64,000 nt of DNA. Source: Macrosoma leucophasiata (taxonomy: Eukaryota; Arthropoda; Insecta; Lepidoptera; Hedylidae). The first letter of the stretch is position 1. Each line of letters begins with the position of its first letter. The translations under genes and the position numbers were made by a program. Shown piece by piece: positions 21,946 through 32,739 of this stretch. Location: the NCBI GenBank assembly GCA_036365455.1, contig JAWQUS010000023.1, forward strand, positions 2,976,001 through 3,040,000, read 5' to 3'. The notes beneath the pieces were generated by a model, which had not been told where the DNA came from, searched no databases, and was given only the letters and a program-made list of their open reading frames with translations.

Positions 21946-22272
21946 TTTTTTTTTTTTTTTTTTTTTGTTTTTTTTTTTTTTTTTTTTTTTTATGTAACCG
22001 AAGTGGCAAACAAGCATGCAGATCACATTGATGTTAAGTGATGACTGCAGCCTATAGACACCCACACAAAGACCAAGGTCAAAATGCAGATGCGTTACCA
22101 CTCCTGAGGCCTAAGGTATTACGCCTCTGTGCCGGAAATTACAGGGCCGTACATTACCACCTGACCGGAACACGACAGTGCTAAACACTACCATTTAGCG
22201 GCAAGTATATTAGGTAATGCGGTGGTGCCTACGCCCGCGAGCTCCGTCACTGGAGCTCTACCACCAGTAAAA
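21946..22272 (-). repeat. Family A-rep copy, full length with a very long poly-T
   Basis: A T tract of about 45 nt broken by a single G leads into ACCGAAGTGGCAAACAAGC. The copy ends CTACCACCAGTAAAA. Near-consensus text and the long tail suggest a young insertion. Confidence 0.85.
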
Positions 22273-22309
22273 CTGGTACACAAAACACTATCTGTAAGTA
22301 AGAGCAAAA

Positions 22310-22437
22310 ACATCCCACAGCGGGTTTGTCACTAACCCGTATCTCCACCCACCCGCACTGGAGCAGCGTGGTGGAGTAAGCGACAGGCCTTCCCCCAAAC
22401 AGGGGAGAGACTCGTGCCCAGCAGTGGGACGTAAATT
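22310..22437 (+). repeat. 5S-SINE 3' half
   Basis: CACAGCGGGTTTGTCACTAA to GTGCCCAGCAGTGGGACGTA matches the family 3' half; the head is absent. Confidence 0.75.
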
Positions 22438-23151
22438 GCCACTATTAAAAGAGCAGAATTGGGCTAAGTTAGCAGGAAATGTCACTTTTATCCCCTTTTT
22501 TTCAAAATTAAGACACTAACATGGTGAATGTTAATAAGAAAGCCCCCTTATATATCGTCTGCATCATAAAAATAAAGAATTGTTTTTGGTCAAGGCTAGG
22601 TTGTAAAAGTTGATATGAATGTCAGACATGTCAGTCAGTGAATGTAGACTTTTAATTTCTTATGTATACTTAATCCAAACATTACACATGTGTACTGGGG
22701 CCACTGAGTTGCATACTTCTACCAAATATTAAGACAAATGATCCAGTAGTTTTAAAGAAAATTGACTATGACAGATGGACAGACAGACACACGAGTGAAG
22801 TAACGAGGGTACTGTTTTTTCCTTTTCAGGTTTGTACCTGACCTTAATAATAATTGCATCGTGTGGAGCCTTTCCACGCATTGTCTTTCGATAGGTACTG
22901 GCGCTATACCACTATTTAATCTATATAAAATATCTTTTTGTAAATATTACGAGTTCATGCATATCCACAGAACAAAATTAGAGAAGATAATAAAATTTCA
23001 CACCTCATAAAAACATTAATGTTAAAGTCGTAACAATCTATATAAAAAACCGGATTCCGATTACTTTGATCATAATCCTCTCGATGCGTGAACTGAGTGG
23101 ATGTGATCTCATATCACGTCACTGGTGGATGACTCAAAGTGACAATGACTG

Positions 23152-23501
23152 TGTGGAGGAACTGGTGGAAATGTACAGCTGACGAAAAGTGAGGATGATG
23201 CGGTAGAGTTACCGGTGAGAAGGTTGCTTCCAATCACCTCGGGATCACTTTGGAGAAACGGGTGGAAATTTTCCTCCGGAGAAAAGATTTAACCTCAGTT
23301 TGTTAGAGGATCCTCCAAGAAAATAAGGTGAAAGCGTCTGGCAGGTCCAACTGTTAACGTTGAAAAGTTGTTTAAATTAAAGGGCAACTCGTAAGCAAAC
23401 TCCGTAAGTATATTCGATCCTACGCCATCTGCCGTACTTGACAAGTACTTTGTGTTTCTTTAGTTTTCCAATAGATGGCGCTTTATAAAGTAAGCGCTAC
23501 A
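23152..23501 (-). mobile_element. Second, decayed copy of the TRIM family
   Basis: TGTGGAGGAACTGGTGG starts an LTR remnant. GGTGAGAAGGTTGCTTCCAA followed by CACCTCGGGATCACT is the internal primer-site end, and a complete diverged LTR follows, ending AAGCGCTACA. Much of the first LTR and interior is deleted. It shows the family has more than one member and a range of ages. Confidence 0.75.
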
Positions 23502-23509
23502 ACAAAACT

Positions 23510-24280
23510 CAGTTTCCCGCTAAAAATAAACCTATGGGCTTAGTTTATTTTTGTAGTTTTACACAAAATCTTTTTCTAAAGAACAAGTTCTAAACTGATA
23601 ATCTAGGATTTAAATACATTTTTATGTAGTCAAACTCAAAAATTTATTTAATTACTTGGAAATAATAAATTTTTCTTGTGATATTAGGTTAAATTACAAA
23701 ATATAAAATTAAAGCGAATAACAACTGATACGCTGATTAATATGTCAAAATAAACAAAAATAAAATAAATAATGGTCCAAAAATACTTAATAATACAAAT
23801 AGGTATCAACAGAATGTTCCATACTCTCTTCTACAATGTACCTATATGAACCATAACCCGAAACGAAGTCATCTTATTTATAATCTTATGCTAAAGAAGT
23901 GCATTTGTGAGAAAGGCGACAAGTAATTTTAGGCCTGCAAAATCGTTACTGGTTAACCCTTTACACAGTATATTTTGTAGTACAGTTAACAATCTTTGGT
24001 TAGCAAGTATCAATCTAACCCCACTTATACTTGAATACCTACAGGCGCGAAGTTACATCAAAAAACGGCTCCATCTGCGTCCGATTGAATTCTAAGCTGT
24101 GCTAATTATAGATTAGTACACTAAGCCTTACACAATATAATATATCATTACATATTACACAAACCCTGAGTCTTCACTAATTAACCTATAATGATACCTA
24201 TATGATGTGAAATTTATAACTTAAGACATCAATTACAAATTAAACATAGGTATATCATCATCATTATCATTACAACCACT
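23510..24280. other. AT-rich spacer with no recognised feature
   Basis: No gene, repeat copy or RNA is recognised. Short open frames here have no family features. Confidence 0.45.
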
Positions 24281-24281
24281 T

Positions 24282-24598
24282 TTTACTAGTGGTAGAGCTC
24301 CAGTGACGGAGCTCGCGGGCGTAGGCACCACCGAATTACCTAATATACTTGCCGCTACCGCCTACCCCGTTAGGGACATGACGTGAAGATACATACATAT
24401 ATACATACTTGCCGCTAAATGGTAGTGTTCAGCACTATCGTGTTCCGGTCAGGTGGTAATGTACGGCCCTGTAGTTTCCGGTATAGAGGCATAACACTTT
24501 AGGCCTCAGGAGTGGTAACGCATCTGAATTTTGACCTTGGTCTTAGTCTGGGTGTCTATAGGCTGCAGTCATCACTTAATATCAATGTGAACTGCATG
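24282..24598 (+). repeat. Family A-rep copy with a small insertion
   Basis: The block CTTGCCGCTA is duplicated around a 50-60 bp insert (about 24357-24410) carrying CGCCTACCCCGTTAGGGAC and an ATACATACATATATACAT tail. The insert is a 3' scrap of the LINE-like tail repeat also seen at 12425-12476. Confidence 0.75.
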
Positions 24599-24629
24599 CA
24601 AAACATGTCCAATGGACACAGGTCTCCCC

Positions 24630-24870
24630 AATGATGCCGTTGCTGGGCACGAGTCTCTCCCCTTTTTGGGAGGAAGCCTGGAGCTTATTCCACCTCGCTG
24701 CTCCAATGCGGGTTAGTGGCCAACCCGCTGTCGGATGTTTTCAAATCGCCCATAAGGCCTCCGACAAGATTTAACTTCATTACTTTGCCACTAATGGTCA
24801 CCCATCACACACCCGACCGCGCCAGCCGAGTAGATCGCTTGCGTTCTACACTAGCCACAAGGCCATGATG
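24630..24870 (-). repeat. 5S-SINE copy, reversed and internally deleted
   Basis: GCTGGGCACGAGTCTCTCCC at the left and GTAGATCGCTTGCGTTCTAC at the right are the two ends of the family. The middle GATAGCAACCGGGACC block is missing. Confidence 0.75.
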
Positions 24871-24875
24871 GTCAT

Positions 24876-25015
24876 GTACGGCTCTGTAATAACTTTCACA
24901 GAGTCATAACCCCTATGGTCTTAGGAGTGGCTACGCATCTGCATTTTAACCTCTGATTTTCGTGTAGATTGCAGAAGCAGTGCAGTCATCATTTAACATC
25001 CTTGTGAACTGACTT
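24876..25015 (+). repeat. Family A-rep variant, 3' part
   Basis: GTACGGCTCTGTAATAACTTTC to CATTTAACATCCTTGTGAAC; diverged variant subfamily. Confidence 0.65.
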
Positions 25016-25272
25016 AGAAATTAAAGAAAAAAATTGACTTCGGGTAGGAATCGGATGATTCGGGCAGCTATTTCAATCAAATGAATGTCGTTCACCGATC
25101 TTAAGTCTAATAAAATCAAAAAGGGAAAGAAGAATTCTACGTTCGGGTACGGGACTTCGATAGCTTAGGGTTCGGTAGGTTATTTTATTTTACTTTCAAT
25201 TTTTTCTTTAATTTCTAAATTCACTCGCATGTACTATAGCGAAAAATAAAAATATTGCAATCCATGCGAACT
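25016..25272. mobile_element. tRNA-SINE D palindromic copy
   Basis: TTAGAAATTAAAGAAAAAAA on the left is mirrored by TTTTTTCTTTAATTTCTAAA on the right. Two damaged tRNA-like pieces face each other (GACTTCGGGTAGGAATCG and GGGACTTCGATAGCTTAG). The distal end TTCACTCGCATGTACTATAG to AATATTGCAATC is the complement of the left end of the copy at 18902. Confidence 0.65.
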
Positions 25273-25367
25273 AAATGCTTGATTGCCACCTTCCTAACAT
25301 TAAAAAATACATAGTAATTAACATAATTATTTACACACTACAGGCACTATCTATCTATTTAAATAAA

Positions 25368-25614
25368 ATCAATTGCTGTTCGTTAGTCTCGCTAAAACTC
25401 AAGAACGGCTGAACCGGTTTAGCTAATTTTGGTTTTGAATTATTTCTGGAAGTCCACGGAAGGTTTAAAAGGTAAGAAAATATGAAGAAATTGAAGGGAT
25501 ATAGTAAAAACCACAATTTCATTTCTTCTATACAAATAGTCCGTATCTATCAAAGCTTTGATTCATTATTTAATTGTGAGGCAATACGAAGTTTTCCGGG
25601 TCAGCTAGTTAAAG
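25368..25614 (-). repeat. Non-autonomous element, AACTAGCTGACCCGGC family, reversed
   Basis: Complement of the 11727-11985 copy, ending GTTTTCCGGGTCAGCTAGTT. Confidence 0.65.
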
Positions 25615-26273
25615 AATAAACTCTCGATACGTTGTGTTCCTATTGATTAATGCATCACAACTGCGCCTGCGCATCTCACGTTGCCTTTTATATCTTAAAA
25701 CCCGGATTATTATTTTTTCATTACAATAATAATTGGTTATCGAAGTAATTGATTTTCGTTAATCGTTTCCATTTGGTAGTTATAATTGAATATATAGTGT
25801 TAAAACGATAATTAAAAATCCTAGTATTTTTTTCCTTTTAACTTGTGTATTGCTACTGCTTAATTTGTTTATTTAATTATTAATTAGCTGACCTGGCGAA
25901 CGTCGTTCTGCCATACACACAATAAAATTAAACATTGGAGCCATTGGCGCACGAAAAACTAAAAAAACAAAATGTTTTTTTTTTCAGACACCTCCAACCA
26001 ATGATGTTATATTTATAAGCTCATTGCCTCCAACATTTATCGTTATACTTGTGGCCCTCCGATTTTTCGCAGGTGCAATATTACCTACCCTCTAATATTC
26101 TTCTTAGCGTAATGTTATATAGCCTTAAGCCTTCCTAAGTGGGCTATCTAACACTGAAAGGATTTTTGAAATCGGACCAGTAGTCCCTGAAATTAGCGCG
26201 TTCAAGCAAACAGCTTCAGCTTTAGATTCCCACAGATAGTATAGATTCCCACCAATTTTATTGTAGGCAAACT

Positions 26274-26720
26274 CCGTCACTGGAGGTCTGTTAACTCCAA
26301 GCTAGGTCCTCAACTTTGCAGTAGTGCCCTGCTGCTAATCAAAATCTTGTATCTATAAAATTTCACAGCAATTAAAAATAAATCACCTGCCATCAGATGC
26401 CTATTTCTCAACCGATTCATCCGTCATTGGAGTTCTGTTTACTCCAAGCTAGCGAAGAAAACCAAATGAGTGACCTGCTACTACACTATTGAGGCAATCA
26501 AAATGCTGTGTCTATAAAATTTCACAGCAATTAAAATGATCATCTCAATAGTATCCGATGCATATTTCTCAACCGATTCAACCGTCACCCTCATCGTATC
26601 AAGGGTCGCACAGTCGTGCCATAATTGATATATCACTCACGCTCTCACGGTAGATCCGTTCAGTCGTCACGCGTCGTAGAAAAAAATTAAGCAAACATTC
26701 ATGTTGAACGTGAATAGATT
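26274..26720. repeat. Unclassified repeat with two tandem units
   Basis: CCGTCACTGGAGGTCTGTT..ACTCCAAGCTAG, then CTATAAAATTTCACAGCAA and TATTTCTCAACCGATTCA, occurs twice in tandem (about 26274-26412 and 26413-26580). The following block with ATTGATATATCACTCACGCT recurs at 28188-28310. Both sites lie beside 5S-SINE copies. The class is unknown. Confidence 0.55.
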
Positions 26721-26761
26721 GTTTGTTTGTTCATTTATGTTATGAGAGTTAGAATAAATGC

Positions 26762-27053
26762 AGCTTGTAATAATAATAATGGCAACCCATTATACGTCCC
26801 AGTGCTGGGCACGAGTCTCTCCCCTTTTTTTGGGCTTGGAGCTTACTGCACCACGCTGCTCCAATGCGGATTGGTGGAGGTGGGTGGGTTAGTGGCCAAC
26901 CCGCTTTCGGATGTTTTCAAACCGCCCATAAGGCCTCCGACAAGGTTTTAACGATTGCTATCTTTCGATAGCAACCAGGACCGACGACTTAACGTGCCCT
27001 CCGAAGCAGTCCCCCGCGCATTTAATTTGCCACTAGCGGTCACCCATCACACT
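26762..27053 (-). repeat. 5S-SINE copy, reversed, head truncated
   Basis: AATAATAATAATGGCAACCC to AGCGGTCACCCATCACACT. The cut falls inside the 5S-like C-box, and a family A-rep copy starts 6 bp later. Confidence 0.8.
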
Positions 27054-27058
27054 TAGGT

Positions 27059-27358
27059 TTACTGGTGGTAGAATTCCAGTGCAGGAGCTCGAGGGCATAG
27101 GCACCACCGCATTACCTAATTTATCTGCCGCCAAATGGTAGTGTTCAACACTATCGTGTTCCGATTAGATGGCAATGTATGGCCCCGTAATAAATATCAC
27201 AGCGACGTATCAAGTTAGGGCTCAGGGGTGGCAACGCATCTGCATAACCTCTGGTTGTGCAAACAGCTGGTATTTGTGTAGATGTCTATAGGCTGCAGTC
27301 GTCACTTTACATCAATGTGAGCTGCATGCTTTTTTGCCAACTTCCTTATACAAAAAAA
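27059..27358 (+). repeat. Family A-rep variant copy
   Basis: Full-length member of the ATGGCCCCGTAATAA subfamily, ending CAACTTCCTTATACAAAAAAA. Confidence 0.75.
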
Positions 27359-27520
27359 GGCTTCTTTAGATAAATACAGCATCATAATGGTTTTCGTCAC
27401 ACAACGAATATAACGGGACATTAGTATGAATGTGACGTACTACAACAGCGTGTGCTCTGCAAATCTTCACATCTAGGTTAACTTTGTACTGATATAATAC
27501 TGAAGGATATAATAAGGACT

Positions 27521-27737
27521 TATTACACGGCACGGTATTCAGGATACGATAGCAAGGGTCAGGGTAGTGTATAACATTTAGGGAGATAGGGCCCTAATTA
27601 GGGCGTCCGGAGCGGCCCGTGTATTTGTACTGTGATTGAGTTAGGGCGCTGTCGACCAGATAGCGTAATAAGCGGCAACCCGGCGCGAGGCCACGTCCAC
27701 CCTTTCTGCCGGTCCCTAAATACCGTGTCGTGTAATA
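27521..27737. mobile_element. MITE G, short copy
   Basis: The ends TATTACACGGCACGGTA and TACCGTGTCGTGTAATA are inverted with one mismatch. The interior has GGGCCCTAATTAGGGCG, a perfect 16-bp palindrome plus one base, and GCGCGAGGCCACG. Relative to the copy at 46689 it keeps only the last bases (TTTGTACTGTG) of an inserted MITE F. The target rule is uncertain. Confidence 0.7.
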
Positions 27738-27855
27738 GCCTTTATAGCGTGACGTTACTATACATATACATGACGCACGCCATGAAATATCGTCTTCTGT
27801 TTCAGTAGCTGCAGGGCAGATGTATATAAAAATTACAATTTAGTATGTGTACAGG

Positions 27856-28158
27856 GAAGCGCGCATGGCCCCGCGGCTGGTGTATATCGCAAGTTATTTA
27901 CTTGGTTGTGCGATACGGGCGCGGTCGGGTGTGTGATGGGTGAACGCTAGTAAAAAAATAAAAAAATGCGCGTTTCCGTACTTCGGAGAGCACGTTAAGG
28001 CGTCGGTCCCGGTTGCTATCGATAGATAGCAGTCGTTAAACCTTGTCGAAGGCCTTTGTTTGAAAACATCCGATATCGGCTTGGCCACTAACCCGTATCT
28101 GCACCAACCGCACATAGGAGCAGCGTGGTGGAGAAAGCTCCAGGCCTCCGTCCAAAAT
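27856..28158 (+). repeat. 5S-SINE copy, 3' truncated
   Basis: Head GCGCGCATGGCCCCGCGG through GTGTGATGGGTGAACGC and TTGCTATCGATAGATAGCAG, ending in CTCCAGGCCTCCG. Confidence 0.8.
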
Positions 28159-28437
28159 GCACTTCCCTGCCTACAAAACTGTCTCTACGAAGGAACGTAC
28201 AGTCGTGTCTCAATTGATATATCACTTACATTTTCTCACGGTAGATTGAACCGATCGTCACGCATCGTTGAAAAAATTAAGTAAACATTTACGTTGATTG
28301 TTTATTGGTTGTGTATTGTTTTTTATTTGTTATTTCATTTTTAGCCTTTGCGACATCGAGGAAGTAGGCAAAATATTGCCACCTCAAAGGGCATCTTGGT
28401 AGCCATCAGTTTGAATGTAGCTTTATGTACTTTTTGA

Positions 28438-28640
28438 ATATAATGGAAGTGGCAAACAAGCATGCAGTTCACATTGATGTAGAGTGATGACTGCAGCGTA
28501 TAGACACCCACACAAAGACCAAGGTCAAAATGTAGATGCGTTACTACTCCTGAGGTCTAAGGTGTTATGCCTCTGTGCCGGAAATTACAGAGCCGTACAT
28601 TACCACCTGACCGGAACACGATAGTGCTGAACACTATCAT
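28438..28640 (-). repeat. Family A-rep copy, 5' part replaced by microsatellite
   Basis: Runs from GTAATGGAAGTGGCAAAC to GCTGAACACTATCAT, then passes directly into a (GTAT)n tract. Confidence 0.8.
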
Positions 28641-28860
28641 ATGTTTGTATGTACGTATGTATGTATGTATGTATGTAGGTATGTATGTATGTATGTATGT
28701 ATCGTATCTTATCTTAACGCTAAGTCCCTTTTGGGGTAGGGGCAGAGACTGTAAAGCGCCAGATATTCCGGTCCGGGAACATCTTCCGTGCTTCTTCTGT
28801 ATTCATCATTCTCTTCATACATGCACGCCGATTCCTAAGACTTTTGATCCCACCCTCAGA
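28641..28860 (+). repeat. GTAT microsatellite and attached LINE-like tail repeat
   Basis: About 14 GTAT/TATG units (28645-28702) precede CTTTTGGGGTAGGGGCAGAG and GCGCCAGATATTCCGGTC. The tract looks like the tandem tail of the reversed LINE-like repeat. Confidence 0.7.
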
Positions 28861-29009
28861 CAATTCTCCACCTATTTGGTCATGGTAAGTCATGTAACTT
28901 TATGTATTTTACACAAAATACATTCCCGCAATTAAATTACCTTCACTGCGAGCCCCAATCCGGCTGTCACGGTAATCGATTATGGCATATTCTCCCCTTA
29001 AGACGCATA

Positions 29010-29165
29010 TAATTGTTTTATATTATTTCGCATTAACACATGCTTGTGAAATATATTTTTATTTTTAAAGAAAAATGGAAAGAAAATTCCTTTCCATTTT
29101 TCTTTAAAAATAAAAATATATTTCACAAGCATGTGTTAATGCGAAATAATATAAAACAATTATTA
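29010..29165. repeat. Near-perfect palindrome of two tRNA-SINE D' tails
   Basis: About 75-bp arms (ATAATTGTTTTATATTATTT on the left, its complement on the right) meet at GAAAGAAAATTCCTTTCC. Each arm equals the tail of the tRNA-SINE D' copies at 38785 and 56483. It can form a strong cruciform or RNA hairpin. Confidence 0.8.
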
Positions 29166-29304
29166 AGGGTAAAAGCGACTTCTTTACGATATTCAATAAA
29201 CTGAAAAGTCTATTATATCGGTTGCCTAACTAGCATAGTTGGTAATAGATGGCGCTACTGCTACCATAAAGCAATGCAATAGATGTGAAGGAAAGATTTG
29301 ACAA

Positions 29305-29425
29305 ATCGGGCAGGGCTTCAGTAGCTCAATTGGAAGAGCGGCTGGACTAGATTCCCAGTAGGTCGCGAGTTCGAGCCTCGCCTGAAGTCAAATTTTTCTT
29401 TCCATTTTTCTTTAAAAATAAAAAC
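29305..29425 (+). repeat. tRNA-SINE D' head, tRNA-like
   Basis: GGGCTTCAGTAGCTCAATTGG to CGAGTTCGAGCCTCGCCTGA has A and B boxes and a pairing acceptor (CTTCAG with CTGAAG). Then comes CAAATTTTTCTTTCC and AT-rich tail. The anticodon loop reads CTAGATT with a weak stem, so it is not called a working tRNA. Confidence 0.7.
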
Positions 29426-29457
29426 GCATATCATTGTTGGACGTGTTTGGGGAAGTC

Positions 29458-29982
29458 TTTTTTTTTTTTCATATGTAATGGAAGTGGCAAACAAGCATTT
29501 ATTTATTTATTTATTTATTTATTTATTAAGAAAAGTTACAAAAACAATTTATATGTAGCTACAAAAATGCCACAAAACCCTTAGGTAATGGGTTTGTCCT
29601 GGCACCTTTACATTCGAAGCTCTAATACTATTTAAATACTATTGAAACATATCTTTAAAGCTAATTAGGTATATTACAATATTCTCGAGAGCGATATAAA
29701 ATTTAACAAGGATAAGCTAATTAGTTATCTACAGAACCTTATAAATATATACTTAACACTAAGAAAAGGCTACACATACACTATGAAGTGCGGTACAATG
29801 CAGGTACATGCAGTTCACATTGATGTTAAGTGATGACAGCAGCCTATAGACACCCACACAAAGACCAAAATGCAGATGCGTTACCTTACTCCTGAGGCTG
29901 AAGGTGTTATGCCTCTGTGCCGGAAATTACAGGGCCGTACATTACCACCTGACCGGAACACGATAGTGCTGAACACTACCAT
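29458..29982 (-). repeat. Family A-rep copy split by an AT-rich LINE-like piece
   Basis: The 3' end (29458-29497) and the remainder (29807-29982) are separated by about 310 bp beginning (ATTT)n. That begins like the tandem tail of a reversed LINE fragment. Confidence 0.7.
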
Positions 29983-30325
29983 GTGCTGAATACTTCAATG
30001 GCTAAGTGATGAGTAACTAGGCACATACCTATAGAACATAAAAACAATCATCGACATATAGACCAACATCAAAATCACTCACGCTTATGAAAGCTATATC
30101 AAATACGCCATCAAATCCTGCGCCAGCGCACTATTAATTACAGATGAACTTTACACGATACTATTGATCAAGTAGGTTTTGAGAGGATCGCATGACTGAC
30201 TTGGATTTATTGAGAGCCACCGCTTGTCATGCCCATCCGGTGTTCGCATTCATATGTTTATCTATGAATTCTGTCTTTTAACCGATTTCAAAAATGGTTA
30301 AGGTTCTATGTTAAGATTTTGGATG

Positions 30326-30612
30326 TTTTTTTATGTAATGGAAGTGGCAAACAAGCGTGCAGTTCACATTGATGTTAAGTGATGACTGCAGCCTATAGAC
30401 ACCCACACAAAGACCAAGTTCAAAATGTAGATGCCTTACCACTCCTGAGCCTAAGGTGTTATGCCTCTGTGCCAGAAATTACAGAGCCGTACATTACCAC
30501 CTGACCGGAACACGATAGTGCTGAACACTACCATTTAGCGGCAAGTATATTAGGTAATGCGGCGGTGCCTACGCCCGCGAGCTCTGTCACTGGAACTCTA
30601 CCACCAGTAAAA
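30326..30612 (-). repeat. Family A-rep copy, full length
   Basis: Runs from TTTTTTATGTAATGGAAGTG to CTCTACCACCAGTAAAAAAA; near consensus. Confidence 0.85.
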
Positions 30613-31430
30613 AAATTCTGGATGTCCCTTAGTTCTCGAACTCCATTGCTATTGCTGTAGCCTTACTACAAGTAATTTTAAAACACAGACGGGGTCGCGT
30701 GTCAATATTAAGTATAGGCCGCGTTAATTTAAGCTAGTAATCAACTCACAAATAGGATACACTTAATGCTTTTTGCGTAAAACGTGACTTGTTTTTTTTT
30801 TTAATCTTAGTCCTTACAATTAATGTTGTAAATATGACCGTAGTGTAAGGTGAACAGGAGTGATTCTTATCTTGATTGTCGGAATTATTTTGAATATTTG
30901 GGTAGATATGGATCAAAGGAGATATTACGAGCTCGGCTCTGGTTCGTACACGACCTCAAAAAATGGGTAAATTAAAGAAGAATCCGAAAAAAATACAATT
31001 AATTTATTCAAGAATATATTTTAGAGTAACGACCACATTTAATTCAAACGATTTTATCATTTTCAACTATGTTCAATATGGCGGCGATACAGCCGACGCT
31101 TGGGATCAATCGATTTCGACAGTATTTAGAAAATGTTACTTTTTCTCCAAGTACTATATAATCAAAATACAATTTAAAAAATGAAAATGTCAAAATGACA
31201 TCGCCCGCCATTTTCGCCATGTTGGTTTTGAGTTGCAATTCTAACTGAAAAGTATGTTTTGTAACTGCAAACAAAGCTAAATAAGTGAAAATATGCAGTA
31301 AAAATCGTTATTATATCGATTTTGCCTGTTTAATGATATTGTGTACAATACATGGCCGGAGGTTCATACATTTTTGCAACATCTCCTTTCATCGAAGAGG
31401 TTTGATTTTGTCAAACGGGTTTTTGTTTTT
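30613..31430. other. Spacer without recognised gene
   Basis: No family is recognised. Short frames on both strands (for example 30963-31184) look like chance. Confidence 0.4.
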
Positions 31431-31433
31431 TTA

Positions 31434-31545
31434 GGGTTCCGTAGTAAACAAGGAACCCTCATAATTTCGCCACGTCTGTCTGTCTGTCTGTCTGTCTATC
31501 TGTCTGTCCGTCCGCGGTTTAGCGTAAAAAGTATTGGTACTATAT
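31434..31545 (+). repeat. GGTTCCGTAGTAAACAAG repeat with TCTG microsatellite, copy 2
   Basis: Same order as at 7895-7990. It ends just before the BEL/Pao insertion point. Confidence 0.6.
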
Positions 31546-31572
31546 ATATTGTAGATATCTATATATATTGAT

Positions 31573-31839
31573 TGTCTATTTGTGAGACACAAAACGAAGA
31601 TAAATCTTTTGTAGATGGGCTTGGTAGAAAATGATGCAGCAGGTTTAAGTGAATAACGTGTAATGCGTCAAAAAACAGAAAAAAGATCGGTTTTATAACA
31701 TTTAAAAATTGCACTGAAAGACGGCCGCCATTGGTCAATTTCGTGCCGTCGTGACCGACAGCAGCTCCTATTGGCCCGCAGCACTCCGATGGCTCAGGAT
31801 TGGCTAATATGCAGAAACATCTGACGTAGTGCGTGAACA
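31573..31839 (-). repeat. BEL/Pao 3' LTR
   Basis: 267 bp with TG...CA ends. The target duplication is on its left (31568-31572). Confidence 0.92.
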
Positions 31840-31934
31840 TTCTCCCGGCCTTGGAAGCTGCAGCTTTCAAATAATTTGGATGTAGGTATGTCGCAGGCAC
31901 ATCATATAGGTATAGTTATGTAATCTAATCGTTA

Positions 31935-32678
31935 CTACTCCGCAATCAGTAACGGACATATTTTTGAAAAGGCTCTCCGAATTATTCCCTTGTTGGTCTT
32001 GATGTCAGCTACGCGCGAAATTCCATCTTTGCCAGGGTAAGTTTTGATGATACGGCCCAAACTCCAATTCAGCGGTGCCAGATTTTCGTCTTTGATTAGA
32101 ACCATGGTGTCGTCTGTAAGTGTGTCTTGGTTCGTCGTCCATTTGCACCGCGTCTGAAGCTCCGATACGTACTCGGTTGACCAACGTCTCCAGAAATGTT
32201 GGCGCATTTGTTCGACCCTCTGGTAGCGAGTCAAGCGGTGTACAGGAACGTCCTCAAGATCTTTGAAGACAGGCGCAGTCAGTGGACGGCCAACCAGGAA
32301 ATGTGCGGGAGATAGGGGTAGGAAGTCTGTAGGATCGGTAGACAAGGGGCTTAATGGTCGGGAATTCAGTATTGCTTCTACTTGTGCCAATACTGTACTG
32401 AATTCTTCAAATGTAAGATGTGCGTTACCCACTACACGAACCAAGTGATATTTACAGTTCTTAATTCCTGCCTCCCACAAGCCACCAAAATGACTAGCGT
32501 AAGGCGGTATCATTGAAAATTTGATATTTTGCGATAATGCATAATCAGTAATATTTTTACAAGAAGATGAAAGAAATTTAGCGAATTCATTTTTAAGACC
32601 GACGAAATTCTTTCCGTTATCGGAGAAAATTTTTAAAGGTTTTCCACGACGCGATATAAATCTTTTTGAAGCTAGCAA
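31935..32678 (-). pseudogene. BEL/Pao pol fragment: integrase end and DUF5641-like region
   Basis: The 247 residues begin inside the integrase core (KRFISRRGKPLKIFSDNGKN with the second catalytic Asp, then HFGGLWEAGIK with the Glu). They continue through LAQVEAILNSRPLSPLS and the HFLVGRPL motif typical of Pao elements, ending with a chromodomain-free basic tail. The first catalytic Asp and the zinc finger are lost at the junction near 32705, where the duplicated linker begins. It has no own start, so it would only be made as part of a polyprotein. In the intact family it inserts element DNA into the host chromosome. Confidence 0.85.
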
Positions 32679-32739
32679 GTATGCATCCGATGAGAGATTA
32701 TTATTTTTTTTTATCGATAAATAAATTAAGTTTCTTGAA

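Noticed and set aside
21946..22000. Long poly-T as a terminator or Pol III stop
   Set aside because: It is the poly-A tail of a reversed family A-rep copy.
28567..28935. Open frame with a Met-Tyr-Val-Cys repeat
   Set aside because: It is the translation of a GTAT microsatellite.
29308..29389. A working tRNA gene at the D' head
   Set aside because: The anticodon stem has a mismatch, and the same sequence recurs with the same AT tail at 38785 and 56483, so it is a SINE head.
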